The notes under the pieces were generated by a model that did not search any database, was not told the DNA's origin, and saw only the letters and a program-made list of their open reading frames with translations. A DNA stretch of 64,000 nt, from assembly GCA_030683155.1 (NCBI GenBank), contig JAUXMV010000016.1:1-64000 (forward strand), read 5' to 3'. Numbering within the stretch: position 1 is the stretch's first letter; every line of letters starts with the position of its first letter. Below, one piece after another: positions 9,260 to 18,047 of the stretch. A program made the position numbers and the translations under genes. This DNA comes from Bacteroidales bacterium (GTDB lineage Bacteria > Bacteroidota > Bacteroidia > Bacteroidales > F082).

Positions 9260-10717
9260 TTAATCTTGTTCATCAACTTCCAAGAGAGTATCATCTTTAG
9301 AATTTAAATCATCAAGCAAGAAACCTGCTTCAGATGAAGGCAATTCCTGCACCTCTCTGAGCCGTCTTTCAATGGCGCGGGTTCGTGTTCCAACAAGATT
9401 ATCAATGTCATTACTGGCTTCATCGATCTTTTTGCGGGCTTTTTCCAGAATGCCACCGAACTTACCAAATTCGGTTTTCACAGCGCCCAGAATTTGCCAC
9501 ACTTCACTGCTTCGCTTCTGAATTGCCAAGGTCTTAAAACCCATCTGAAGACTGTTCAAAATGGCGGCAAGTGTGGTAGGACCAGTCACAATAACTTTGA
9601 ATTTTCGCTGCAACTGCTCTATCAGGTCTGTGTTTCGAACTACTTCGGCATACAATCCTTCAATGGGCAAAAACATGATAGCGAAATCGGTTGTAAAGGG
9701 CGGATCGAGGTATTTTTCGCTGATATCTTTAGCAAATTTGCTGATCGCTGTCGCTAAAACTTTTGTCGATTCTTCAACCATTTGCGGATTGGCCTCATCA
9801 TAAGCGGTTTGAAGAAGATGATACGCCTCCTGCGGAAACTTGGCATCAATTGGTAAATACACAGCCTGATTATTGTCATCCCGACCGGGCAATTTAATTG
9901 CAAACTCAACATGATCGCTGCTCGACCTTTTGGTTTTGACATTGGTTTCGTATTGCTCAGGGGCCAGAATCTGTTCCAAAATATTGCCCAATTGAATCTC
10001 TCCAAGCACACCACGTGTTTTAACATTGGATAAAACTCGTTTCAAACCTCCTACATCGTTGGCTAAAGATTGCATTTCACCCAATCCTTTTTGAACACTT
10101 TCAAGCTGTTTGCTTACCAGCTCGAACGATTGACCAAGTCTCAGTTCGAGGGTTTTCTGCAGTTTTTCGTCTACCGTTTCGCGCATTTTCTCCAGCTTGA
10201 GTTCGGTGGAAGTAATAAGTTCGCCCTGCTTCTTCTCCAGATCGGCAAACTTCTGTTTTTGTAACTCATTGAATTCCTTTACATTGCTTGTAAATGCCTG
10301 CTGGAAGTTACTCATCGACCTATCAAATGCTTCCCGATTTTCTTTGCCCGACTGATCATTTTTCTCCATTAGTTTTGTCAGCCGATCTTCGATGGTTTTA
10401 TTCAGGCTGGAAAGGTTTTGCTGGTTTTGTTCGTTCATGGCTTTCAATTGTTCCAACTGATTGAACGAAATTTCACGCAGGGTATCAAGAAATGTATGCT
10501 GAAATTTGCTAAGACTGTTTGAAAGTTCCTCTCTATTTTGGCGGAAATCATTTTTTAGATCAGACTCAAACCTGCTCAGGTTTTTATCAAGAAAATCAAG
10601 CTTGGCGGAAGTTTCAGCACCATTATTCAGTTTCTTTTCCAGTCCTGAAACTTTTGCCATTGTTACTACGAGAAAGGCAATTGCAACGAAAATAAGGCTT
10701 AACGAAAGAATTTCCAT
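9260..10717 (-). CDS. rmuC: DNA recombination protein RmuC
   Basis: One N-terminal membrane segment (ILSLSLIFVAIAFLVVTMA), a long coiled coil to about residue 210, then the RmuC nuclease-like domain with conserved GxxGE (TRGVLGEIQLGNILEQIL), LPIDAKFP and ADISEKYLDPPFTTDFAIMF-type strands. RmuC belongs to the PD-(D/E)XK-like fold group and limits inversions at short inverted repeats in E. coli; the biochemical activity is not settled. A GTG at 10744 would extend the frame by nine residues; the ATG at 10717 directly before the membrane segment is preferred, giving 485 residues. It is monocistronic. Confidence 0.9.
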   Translation of the reverse strand: MEILSLSLIFVAIAFLVVTMAKVSGLEKKLNNGAETSAKLDFLDKNLSRFESDLKNDFRQNREELSNSLSKFQHTFLDTLREISFNQLEQLKAMNEQNQQNLSSLNKTIEDRLTKLMEKNDQSGKENREAFDRSMSNFQQAFTSNVKEFNELQKQKFADLEKKQGELITSTELKLEKMRETVDEKLQKTLELRLGQSFELVSKQLESVQKGLGEMQSLANDVGGLKRVLSNVKTRGVLGEIQLGNILEQILAPEQYETNVKTKRSSSDHVEFAIKLPGRDDNNQAVYLPIDAKFPQEAYHLLQTAYDEANPQMVEESTKVLATAISKFAKDISEKYLDPPFTTDFAIMFLPIEGLYAEVVRNTDLIEQLQRKFKVIVTGPTTLAAILNSLQMGFKTLAIQKRSSEVWQILGAVKTEFGKFGGILEKARKKIDEASNDIDNLVGTRTRAIERRLREVQELPSSEAGFLLDDLNSKDDTLLEVDEQD

Positions 10718-10858
10718 GAAAGTAAATTTTATAAGTTGGTTCACAAAGTTCGCTAAAATACCTTCATTCCATGGTTGAAAAAAAACAAGTGGTACTTAAT
10801 AATCTGGTTTTGTTGTCTTTTTTTTGAAATGAGACTATGAATTAAGCGAAGGGTTGCT

Positions 10859-10866
10859 TAATTTTG
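10859..10866 (+). promoter_or_regulatory. -7 box of the yebC-type gene
   Basis: TAATTTTG fits TAnnTTTG, 43 bases before the ATG at 10910. A matching -33 TTG at the usual spacing is not seen. Confidence 0.4.
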
Positions 10867-10909
10867 CAAACGCTAAAAATAAAAGTATCTAACATAAAAC
10901 ACTGATATT

Positions 10910-11620
10910 ATGGGCAGAGCATTTGAATATCGCCGCGCATCGAAAGAAAAAAGATGGGATAAAATGTCAAAAGTATTTCCAAAGCTTGGAAAACTCATTA
11001 CCATTGCAGCTAAAGAAGGCGGCCCTGACCCCGAAATGAATGCGCGTCTTCGCAATGCGATCAATAATGCCAAGGCAGAAAACATGCCTAAAGACAATAT
11101 CGATAACGCCATCAAACGGGCTTCAGGAAAAGATGCTGAAAGTATGGTCGAAGTTGTTTACGAAGGCAAAGGCCCGCATGGAGTGCTTGTTTTCGTTGAA
11201 ACCGCCACTGACAACACAACCCGCACAGTAGCTAATGTAAAGTCCTATTTCAATAAAGCCGGCGGATCTCTTGTGCCCAATGGCTCACTGGAGTTCATGT
11301 TTTCACGCAAGGCTGTTTTTGAATTTAAACCCAAAGAGGGGCTGGGATTGGAAGACATGGAGCTTGAGCTTATCGATGCCGGTCTGGAAGAAATCGAAGA
11401 GCACGAAGAAAGCATTTTTGCCTATGCAGATTACACCAATTTTGGCACATTGCACCATGCCATAGAAGCTTTGGGTATTGAAATCCTGAAAGCGAATCTT
11501 CAGCGATTTGCCAATTCGCCGGTGCATTTCTCTGAAGAACAAATGGTTGATATCGACAAAATGCTTGATAAGATTGAAGAAGATGACGATGTTCAGGCAG
11601 TTTACACCAACATTTCCTGA
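10910..11620 (+). CDS. YebC/PmpR-TACO1 family protein
   Basis: 236 residues matching the YebC family from end to end: N-terminal [20 protein letters not shown], the helical segment [19 protein letters not shown] with [14 protein letters not shown], and the acidic C-terminal domains. Members were called transcriptional regulators, and more recent work links several to translation of proline-rich sequences or to ribosome function; which applies here is unknown. It stands alone on the plus strand between rmuC (divergent) and a convergent cyclophilin gene. Confidence 0.92.
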   Translation: MGRAFEYRRASKEKRWDKMSKVFPKLGKLITIAAKEGGPDPEMNARLRNAINNAKAENMPKDNIDNAIKRASGKDAESMVEVVYEGKGPHGVLVFVETATDNTTRTVANVKSYFNKAGGSLVPNGSLEFMFSRKAVFEFKPKEGLGLEDMELELIDAGLEEIEEHEESIFAYADYTNFGTLHHAIEALGIEILKANLQRFANSPVHFSEEQMVDIDKMLDKIEEDDDVQAVYTNIS

Positions 11621-11685
11621 TTTGAATCTGACGCTTTTTAGCAATTCAATTTAAGTCTCAACATTCAATTTAATTCTTTAAAAAA

Positions 11686-11719
11686 AACCGGATTGAAATG
11701 AATCGATCCGGTTTTTTTT
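11686..11719. terminator. Bidirectional terminator between yebC and cyclophilin genes
   Basis: Stem AACCGGAT (11686-11693) / ATCCGGTT (11706-11713), 12-base loop, followed on the plus strand by a run of T to 11719 and preceded by a run of A that serves the minus strand. It sits between convergent genes. Confidence 0.8.
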
Positions 11720-11740
11720 GATTGATTTTTGGAAAAATGT

Positions 11741-12178
11741 CTATTCTTCACTGATTGTGATCGAAACGATACGGTCTCCACCACGAATCTGATCAATCAC
11801 ATTAACGTTTTCAATTACTTTGCCGAAAACAGTGTGATTTCTGTCGAGATGTGCAGTATTGCGTCTGCTGTGGCAGATAAAAAACTGTGAACCTCCGGTG
11901 TTTCTTCCGGCATGTGCCATTGATAGGACACCGCGGTCATGGTATTGCCTTTCGCCTGTTAACTCACAAGGGATTGAATATCCCGGACCACCTGTTCCAT
12001 CACCTTTTGGACAGCCACCCTGAACCACGAAATCGGGAATTACGCGATGAAAAGTCAGTCCGTTATAAAAACCTGATTCAGATAATTTCACAAAATTGGC
12101 TACTGTACCCGGTGCATCGTCTTCAAAAAGTTCGATGACCATGGTTCCTTTTGCCGTTTCAATTGTCGCTTTTTTCAT
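11741..12178 (-). CDS. Cyclophilin-type peptidyl-prolyl cis-trans isomerase
   Basis: 145 residues, the length of a single-domain bacterial cyclophilin. Active-site motifs are present: [13 protein letters not shown] (catalytic Arg), NTGGSQFFI and the [12 protein letters not shown] segment. There is no signal peptide, so it is probably cytoplasmic. It lies 12 bases downstream of lepB on the same strand and is probably read with it. The role would be folding of proline-containing proteins. Confidence 0.95.
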   Translation of the reverse strand: MKKATIETAKGTMVIELFEDDAPGTVANFVKLSESGFYNGLTFHRVIPDFVVQGGCPKGDGTGGPGYSIPCELTGERQYHDRGVLSMAHAGRNTGGSQFFICHSRRNTAHLDRNHTVFGKVIENVNVIDQIRGGDRIVSITISEE

Positions 12179-12190
12179 TTTTACTATTAT

Positions 12191-13705
12191 TTATTTAACA
12201 ACACGCATTGATTTATCAAAACGAATTTTGCCACCAAACAACGATTTCGCCGGATCGAGAGAAAGCCATACAAATACCGCTTTTCCAACAACATGGTCGT
12301 TTGGCACAAAACCCCAGATACGGGAGTCAGCTGAATTATGGCGGTTGTCGCCCATCAGCCAGTAATAATCCATTTTAAAAGTATAGCTGTCAGCTACCTC
12401 CCCATTGATATAAATTTTTCCATCTTTCACTTCCAGAACATTGCCTTCATAGGCATGGATAATCCTTTCATAGAGTGGAAGATTTTGCAGACTCAGCTGC
12501 ACTTTCATACCTGCTGAAGGTATCACCAGTGGCCCATAATTATCGATATTCCATGGATAATACGCTGAATTTGGAAAAACTTCGCTGTTCCATTCGCCCT
12601 CGTTCTCAAGCAATCGGTTGACTGATACCACATTAGGCAGCGTTTTCAACGTAGTTGCTATTTCTTCACTTATCCAGAAAACCCACTCTCCGGCTGTATT
12701 TCCCATGCGGCCTTCGGTGATGTTATACTTGTCAAGCACCCTTTGATTGAGCGCTACTCCATCCGTTTTGACAATATATTTGAACTGAACAATTCCTGGT
12801 GTTGGATTTGGTTTTCCGTTCACAAAAAGCTCAGATTTTACAACATGAATCGTATCTCCGGGCAAGCCAACACATCGTTTAATATAGTTTTCACGCTTGT
12901 CAACAGGACGGGCTGCAATTTTTCCAAAATTACGTTCGTCGGAGAGCACTCGCTCACGGCCATATTCTCTGACGAGTTGGTAATAGCTCACATTGCTCTG
13001 AAAACGCAGACTCACAGTATCTCCGGCAGGATAATTGAAGACTACTGCATCATTGCGTTGCACATGACCCAAACCGGCAAAACGGAAATAAGGCCATTTC
13101 ACCCATTCAACATAGGATCGCGCAGTTTCACTCCATGGCATGGTGTGGTGCACAAAAGGAAATGCAATGGGTGTATTGGGTATGCGCGGGCCATAGCTGA
13201 TTTTACTCACAAACAAAAAATCGCCAACAAGTAAGGATTTCTCCATACTTGATGTTGGTATGGTGTATGCCTCAAACAAAAATGTACGGATGATGGTAGC
13301 AGCGATGACAGCAAAAATTATCGCGTCGAGCCATTCTCTTACCGGGCCTTTTTTCTCACGTTCAACTGTTGTTGGATCTGTATAAACAACTTCTTTTTTT
13401 GAGCCAATCAACGGCAAGTATATAAAAGGAGCAACAACGGCAACAAAATGTTCCCACAATTGCTCTTTTCCAAAACTTTTCACCAACTCAACGACCATCA
13501 GCATATACACAAAAACATTGATAAAAGGTGTGACAAGAAAAATATACCACCACAAGGGCTTTTTAATGATCTTTAATAAGATGTAAAGGTTGTAAAATGG
13601 AATCAGGGTAAGAAAACCTTTCTCTCCTGCTTTCACAAACAATTGCCAGGCGAAAACCGTTGGAAGGGTAAATAAAACCGGCAAAGTAAGGATCAATTGA
13701 ATCAT
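12191..13705 (-). CDS. lepB: Signal peptidase I
   Basis: 504 residues, longer than E. coli LepB because it has an N-terminal DUF5684-like membrane region (three segments within about 1-100) and an insertion between the catalytic boxes. The S26 catalytic domain follows a further membrane segment at about 125-143: nucleophile Ser153 in IPTSSMEKSL, general base Lys276 in NYIKRCVGLPGDTI, and box E near the C-terminus (MGDNRHNSADSR, WGFVPNDHVVGKA). It cleaves signal peptides of exported preproteins, which in this window include all the T9SS cargo. It lies 133 bases after dapB in the conserved par-dap-lep order and 12 bases before the cyclophilin gene. Confidence 0.95.
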   Translation of the reverse strand: MIQLILTLPVLFTLPTVFAWQLFVKAGEKGFLTLIPFYNLYILLKIIKKPLWWYIFLVTPFINVFVYMLMVVELVKSFGKEQLWEHFVAVVAPFIYLPLIGSKKEVVYTDPTTVEREKKGPVREWLDAIIFAVIAATIIRTFLFEAYTIPTSSMEKSLLVGDFLFVSKISYGPRIPNTPIAFPFVHHTMPWSETARSYVEWVKWPYFRFAGLGHVQRNDAVVFNYPAGDTVSLRFQSNVSYYQLVREYGRERVLSDERNFGKIAARPVDKRENYIKRCVGLPGDTIHVVKSELFVNGKPNPTPGIVQFKYIVKTDGVALNQRVLDKYNITEGRMGNTAGEWVFWISEEIATTLKTLPNVVSVNRLLENEGEWNSEVFPNSAYYPWNIDNYGPLVIPSAGMKVQLSLQNLPLYERIIHAYEGNVLEVKDGKIYINGEVADSYTFKMDYYWLMGDNRHNSADSRIWGFVPNDHVVGKAVFVWLSLDPAKSLFGGKIRFDKSMRVVK

Positions 13706-13838
13706 AATGAGGTTATATTAATCGGCTAAATTAGAAAACTCTGTTAAAACTAAAAACTAACCATTGTTAAATATTCGTAATCAGCGAAATAGAATGTAAT
13801 ACATACCACTAAATTCCACTTTGCTGTTAATTTTGAAT

Positions 13839-14570
13839 TTAAAATTGCTGATCCAGCAAATCGTCCATAGAATAGATGCCTTTTCTTCCTGATAGAAATT
13901 CTGCAGCAAGTACAGCGCCAAGCCCAAAGCCTCGTCTGCTTTTAGCTTCATGTTTCAAACTGATCGTATCTTCTGCAGAATCGGCTACCACTTCATGTAT
14001 TCCATTGGCTTCACCAACTCTGTTAACGAAAATTGGCAGCGTATTTTCGACTGTTTTGTTGTCTATTTCCCATCTTTTCAAGCTATCCACTGAATCAATC
14101 AAGTCATTTGCAAGCTGAATTGCTGTCCCGCTTGGAGCATCCAACTTATGAATATGGTGTATCTCGTTCAGTGAGATCTTGTATGAAGTACCATTCAACA
14201 TTCTGCCCAGTTGACGGTTGAGCCTGAAAACAATATTCATTCCCAGCGAAAAATTGGGCGCATGAAATAACGCTACATCATTTTGCTTACAGAGGGCAGT
14301 CACTTCATTTTTTTGGTTGTACCAGCCTGTAGTGCCTACCACGACAGGGATATTAAGCTCAAAGCAACGTTTCATATTGCTGAATGCAGCTTCCGGAAGA
14401 CTGAAGTCAATTGCAACTTCACAACTTTTCAGCTCCTTTTCCTTTTCAGTCCATTCACTTTCGCTGTCAATGATGCATGCGATTTCATGACCTCTTTCAA
14501 GGCAAACAGACTCAATTATTTTGCCCATTCTGCCATATCCAAGCAGGGCTATTTGTAGTTTTTCTTTCAT
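13839..14570 (-). CDS. dapB: 4-hydroxy-tetrahydrodipicolinate reductase
   Basis: 243 residues. N-terminal nucleotide-binding motif LLGYGRMGK, VVVGTTGW in the NAD(P) domain, and the signature EIHHIHKLDAPSGTA at about 136-150 with the catalytic His/Lys and the substrate-binding GT. It catalyses the NAD(P)H-dependent step of the diaminopimelate/lysine pathway. Its ATG overlaps the DUF5683 stop (TAATG), so it is translated from the par operon. It is slightly shorter than E. coli DapB, as is usual in Bacteroidota. Confidence 0.95.
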   Translation of the reverse strand: MKEKLQIALLGYGRMGKIIESVCLERGHEIACIIDSESEWTEKEKELKSCEVAIDFSLPEAAFSNMKRCFELNIPVVVGTTGWYNQKNEVTALCKQNDVALFHAPNFSLGMNIVFRLNRQLGRMLNGTSYKISLNEIHHIHKLDAPSGTAIQLANDLIDSVDSLKRWEIDNKTVENTLPIFVNRVGEANGIHEVVADSAEDTISLKHEAKSRRGFGLGAVLAAEFLSGRKGIYSMDDLLDQQF

Positions 14571-15148
14571 TAAAAACTAATTCTGAAGGTGAGTAGTGTC
14601 TGCTGATTGATTCCGGCCATCTTAGGTGTATGTGGAATGGTCTGCAACTGAAATCCAGGTTGCAGCTGCAAGCTAATTTCATCGCTTATATCGTAATTGA
14701 AAAAATGAGCATCCACGGTAGCATCAACGATGTTAAGGATATACCAAAGTCCGAGAAAAATCCAGCTTACTTCGGTATTGCGTCTGTAATAGTCGCGTAT
14801 TGTGATCAAATCGGTGGCTGAATATTTCCCGACATATTTATTATCAGTGGGATATTCCTCACCGTTTGCCACATAAACCTGCGCTTCTTTGGCAAGCCGG
14901 TATTCGTTTCTGTTGGTTATTGCCAGATAAGAGATCGTTCCAATACCCGCATAAACGATTGGAATTTTCCAGTATTTTTGATTATATGCCTGACCGAGTC
15001 CGGGTAAAACAGCAGAATACAATGAAGCTTTATGTGGAGAATGTAGTTTTGGTTCACTTGTGGCCACAGTCGCAGCTTTTTGCGCGAAAATCGGATTCGA
15101 CATCAGCAAAAGAACAAAAATCCAAAGGTACTTCACCCTGAACATCAA
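14570..15148 (-). CDS. DUF5683 domain protein
   Basis: 192 residues: signal peptide (FVLLLMSNPIFAQ), then the DUF5683 core with HKASLYSAVLPGLGQAYNQK, a membrane segment (WKIPIVYAGIGTISYLAI), NEYRLAKEAQ, and a second membrane segment around WIFLGLWYILNIVDATVDAH. Function is unknown; the family is almost always found between parB and dapB in Bacteroidota, as here. The start is 4 bases after the parB stop, and either of two adjacent ATGs (15148 or 15145) may be used. Confidence 0.85.
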   Translation of the reverse strand: MMFRVKYLWIFVLLLMSNPIFAQKAATVATSEPKLHSPHKASLYSAVLPGLGQAYNQKYWKIPIVYAGIGTISYLAITNRNEYRLAKEAQVYVANGEEYPTDNKYVGKYSATDLITIRDYYRRNTEVSWIFLGLWYILNIVDATVDAHFFNYDISDEISLQLQPGFQLQTIPHTPKMAGINQQTLLTFRISF

Positions 15149-15151
15149 AAA

Positions 15152-16063
15152 CTATTTAGAAATCAGCGATGCCACAATTCTTTCGAATTCGGCGTCATTA
15201 TCAAAATTAATGACAAGTGCTCCTTTACCATTGGAGGCACGACGCACATCGACCTTCGTAAGAAGTCGTTCTGAAAGTTCTTTTGAATGTTGCTTGTAAA
15301 CTGCCGGAACAAAGTTCGTTTTTGGTTTCTTTTGTTTTTGTTCAGGATTGTTGATGTTACGCACAACTGCCTCAACCTGACGTACATTAAGCTCTTCCTC
15401 GATGATTCTCTGCAGGATAAGCAACTGCTGCTCATCGTTGTCAAAATTGATCAATGCGCGTGCATGACCCATCGTTATGTGACCATCGCGTAGGGCAATC
15501 TGCACTTCGGGTGGAAGCTTGAGCAAACGAAGAAAATTTGTGATGGTTGTTCTGCTTTTCCCAACCTGTTCGCTCAGACTTTCCTGCGTCAGATTGCATT
15601 CATCTATAAGGCGTTGGTATGAAATGGCTATCTCAATTGCATTGAGGTTTTCACGATGAATATTTTCAATCAGGGCCATTTCAAGCATTTGCTCATCGTT
15701 GGCAACCCTTATGAAAACAGGTATTGTGGTCAGACCTGCAATCTTTGAAGCGCGCAAACGACGTTCGCCGGAAATAAGTTGATATTTATCGAAGCCAAGC
15801 TTACGAACCGTTACCGGCTGGATGACGCCTTGCGTTTTTATCGATGCAGCAAGCTCTCTGAGTGCCATATCATCAAAATCGGCACGTGGCTGAAAAGGGT
15901 TCGCTTCAATCTTATCCAGTTCGATTTCAGCGATGGCGCCTGCCACATAATTTCCGGAGATATCACCCGAGGTGATGTCGGTATCCGGACTTTGCAGAAT
16001 GGCTTCAAGTCCGCGACCAAGGCCTCTTCTTTTTGCTTTGCTTATGTTTTGCTCCTGACTCAA
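15152..16063 (-). CDS. parB: Chromosome partitioning protein ParB
   Basis: 303 residues. N-terminal RRGLGRGLEAIL, the ParB/Srx CTPase domain with IEANPFQPR, LAASIKTQGVIQPV and the GERRLRASKIAGL box, IENIHRENLNAIE, then the HTH (TQESLSEQVGKSRTTITNFLRLLKLP) that binds parS, and a C-terminal dimerisation region. It loads as a CTP-dependent clamp at parS and works with ParA in origin segregation. It follows parA by 2 bases. No copy of the canonical parS palindrome was found in this window. Confidence 0.96.
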   Translation of the reverse strand: MSQEQNISKAKRRGLGRGLEAILQSPDTDITSGDISGNYVAGAIAEIELDKIEANPFQPRADFDDMALRELAASIKTQGVIQPVTVRKLGFDKYQLISGERRLRASKIAGLTTIPVFIRVANDEQMLEMALIENIHRENLNAIEIAISYQRLIDECNLTQESLSEQVGKSRTTITNFLRLLKLPPEVQIALRDGHITMGHARALINFDNDEQQLLILQRIIEEELNVRQVEAVVRNINNPEQKQKKPKTNFVPAVYKQHSKELSERLLTKVDVRRASNGKGALVINFDNDAEFERIVASLISK

Positions 16064-16065
16064 TG

Positions 16066-16857
16066 CTAATTTCCTCCCGTTTGTTTTTGAATGAGTTGAT
16101 TTTTCTGCAGAATCTCTCTTGCGAGATTAAGATAATTAATAGCTCCTGTGCTTGTTGCGTCGTGCATGATGATGGTTTCACCAAAACTAGGCGCTTCACT
16201 CAAACGTGTATTTCGGTTGATAATTGTATCAAATACAATCTGTTGAAAATGCGTTTTAACTTCATCGACTACCTGACGTGAAAGTCGGAGTCGTGAATCG
16301 AACATTGTAAGAAGAATCCCTTCGATATCAAGGTTCGGGTTGAGCCTCGATTGCACAATTTTGATGGTGTTGAGCAGCTTTCCAAGCCCTTCGAGTGCAA
16401 AATATTCACATTGAACCGGCACAATCACTGAATCGGCAGCAGTGAGCGCATTCACCGTAATCAGGCCAAGCGAAGGTGAGCAGTCGATGATAATGAAATC
16501 GTAGTTGGCCTTGATTTTTTCAATGGCTTTGTGCATCATCCTTTCCCTTTCAGGCAAATTGATCATCTCAATTTCTGCGCCAACAAGGTCAATGTGTGCA
16601 GGTAGCAAGTGAAGGTGTGGTGTTGTAGTTTCAACGATAACTTCGGCAGGGTCGACATTATCGATGATACATTCATAAATGCTGTTCTCAATTTCTTTTG
16701 GATCGTACCCCAGACCAGAAGTCGCATTGGCCTGCGGATCGGCATCAATAATGAGTGTTTTATACTCAAGCACAGCAAAACTTGCTGCCAGATTGATCGC
16801 TGAAGTCGTTTTGCCAACTCCTCCTTTTTGGTTTGCTATAGCAATGGTTTTACCCAT
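16066..16857 (-). CDS. parA: Chromosome partitioning ATPase ParA
   Basis: 263 residues, chromosomal (short) ParA/Soj form without an N-terminal HTH. Deviant Walker A KGGVGKTT at residues 11-18, Walker A' and B (LLIDADPQANAT, FIIIDCSPSLGL) and VPVQCEYFALEGL are intact. It drives ParB-origin complexes over the nucleoid. It is the first gene of the operon parA-parB-DUF5683-dapB; lepB and the cyclophilin may be read through from it. Confidence 0.96.
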   Translation of the reverse strand: MGKTIAIANQKGGVGKTTSAINLAASFAVLEYKTLIIDADPQANATSGLGYDPKEIENSIYECIIDNVDPAEVIVETTTPHLHLLPAHIDLVGAEIEMINLPERERMMHKAIEKIKANYDFIIIDCSPSLGLITVNALTAADSVIVPVQCEYFALEGLGKLLNTIKIVQSRLNPNLDIEGILLTMFDSRLRLSRQVVDEVKTHFQQIVFDTIINRNTRLSEAPSFGETIIMHDATSTGAINYLNLAREILQKNQLIQKQTGGN

Positions 16858-16909
16858 AAATATTGTAATTCAATGTTTTAACAGACGAAAATATAAACTA
16901 TATGTTGGA

Positions 16910-16938
16910 CAAAAGTACTGTATTTTATGGACATTCAA
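16910..16938 (-). promoter_or_regulatory. Promoter of the parA operon
   Basis: On the minus strand TACTTTTG (16917-16910) matches TAnnTTTG, with TTG (16938-16936) 18 bases upstream as the -33 element. The parA ATG at 16857 is 53 bases downstream of the box. Confidence 0.6.
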
Positions 16939-17096
16939 GCGTTGGTTCTGGATAAAATGCAAACTACCCGAATAAAATATAATTGTACTCATTTTTTGAA
17001 ATGAATTAAAAATCAATTCATTATGTACAAGCTCTATTTCTAAGGCTGACTTATTTTTCTATTTAATGACTGCAAATGAGCAGTAAACCAAAACAG

Positions 17097-17117
17097 AAAA
17101 AGCTGCCAAAGCAGCTT
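17097..17117 (-). terminator. Terminator of the DUF3276 gene
   Basis: Stem AAGCTGC/GCAGCTT (17100-17117) with a 4-base loop. Read on the minus strand it ends in a run of five T, 36 bases after the DUF3276 stop. Confidence 0.65.
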
Positions 17118-17152
17118 GATTTTTATTGTTGCCGAAAAACAAAAAACAAGTT

Positions 17153-17509
17153 TTATGCAAGGTCCTCAAAAGAGACTTCTTCATTGTTTTCTGAAATTTC
17201 TTCAGGACTTTTCGTTTCATCATCATCTTCAAAATCAACAGGGATTTCTCCTGTTTCAATAAAACGGATAGATTCTGTAAGTCCTTTCATAAACTTTTCA
17301 AAATCTTCACCATAAAGGAAAAGTTTGTGTTTCTCATAAAAAAACTTACCCTGATCATTACTGAACCTGCGCTTGCTTTCCGTAATTGTGAGGTATTTCT
17401 CGTCGCTGCGGGTTTGTTTCACATCAAAAAAGTAAGTGCGTTTGCCTGCCCTCACTGCGCGGGAAAAAATCCCTTCCCTTCTTTCATTGTTTTCGCTCTC
17501 TTCCATCAT
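17153..17509 (-). CDS. DUF3276 (PUR-alpha-like) nucleic-acid-binding protein
   Basis: A PUR-repeat-like DUF3276 protein: GIFSRAVRAGKRTYFFDVKQ, YLTITESKRRF, KHKLFLYGEDFEKFMKGL, then an acidic C-terminal tail (FEDDDETKSPEEISEN). Related Bacteroidota and spirochaete PUR proteins bind single-stranded DNA/RNA. A TTG at 17530 would add seven residues; the ATG at 17509 is preferred (118 residues) because a TAnnTTTG box lies at 17550-17543, so initiation of transcription falls close to the TTG. It is monocistronic with its own terminator. Confidence 0.88.
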   Translation of the reverse strand: MMEESENNERREGIFSRAVRAGKRTYFFDVKQTRSDEKYLTITESKRRFSNDQGKFFYEKHKLFLYGEDFEKFMKGLTESIRFIETGEIPVDFEDDDETKSPEEISENNEEVSFEDLA

Positions 17510-17530
17510 CAAGTCATTTTGATTCTTCAA

Positions 17531-18047
17531 TAAATCTTACAACAAAAGTAAAAAAAGTTTTAAACGAACTGCCATCAAATAAAACTCAAAAAAAATCCAG
17601 TATAGTTTTATCCAATTAAAAACAAGACAAAAGCTTCGCAAATGCAACTATATTAATGATTTATGAAAATATTACAAGATCAAACAAAAATAAATTTTCA
17701 ATGCCAACACCATACATAGCGCTTAATATTCAATCAGTAAAACTGAAATCAAAAGCAATAAGGCAGGTAAAAAATATACAAATAGCACATGTTAGCTAAC
17801 TTCCATAAGTGAGCTCAACTATTGATTTCGCAGAACTTTTAAGTTTAGAGAATGATTTCAACTATTATGACGGACTTAAGGTTTTCCTCCTTCTGTAATG
17901 GGTGGAAAATTATTTGAAAAAAAAAAAGATTGTTCAACAAAAGGGAAAAACTTGACTGAATAGAAAAAAAATAATCTTTCAAAAAAAGTTTGCATTAGTA
18001 ATATAAAGTAGCTTATATTTGTAATATTAACTTTAAAGCTTAAGGTA
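17531..18047. other. 517-bp AT-rich gap at the left edge of the ATPase island
   Basis: It holds the DUF3276 -7 box CAAAAGTA (17543-17550; TACTTTTG on the minus strand) and, at the right end, the promoter of the first ATPase gene. Between them I see only A/T-rich sequence with stop codons in all frames and no structured RNA. Confidence 0.6.
17989..18021 (+). promoter_or_regulatory. Promoter of ATPase gene 1 with overlapping inverted repeat
   Basis: TTTG (17989-17992), 21-base spacer, TATATTTG (18014-18021): a full Bacteroidota -33/-7 pair. The spacer and -7 box carry an inverted repeat AATATAA (18000-18006) / TTATATT (18013-18019). The 20 bases from 17988 recur with one mismatch at 20887-20906. 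Confidence 0.6.

Noticed and set aside
12743-13234. 163-codon plus-strand open frame
   Set aside because: It is antisense to the catalytic domain of lepB and has no signal or motif.
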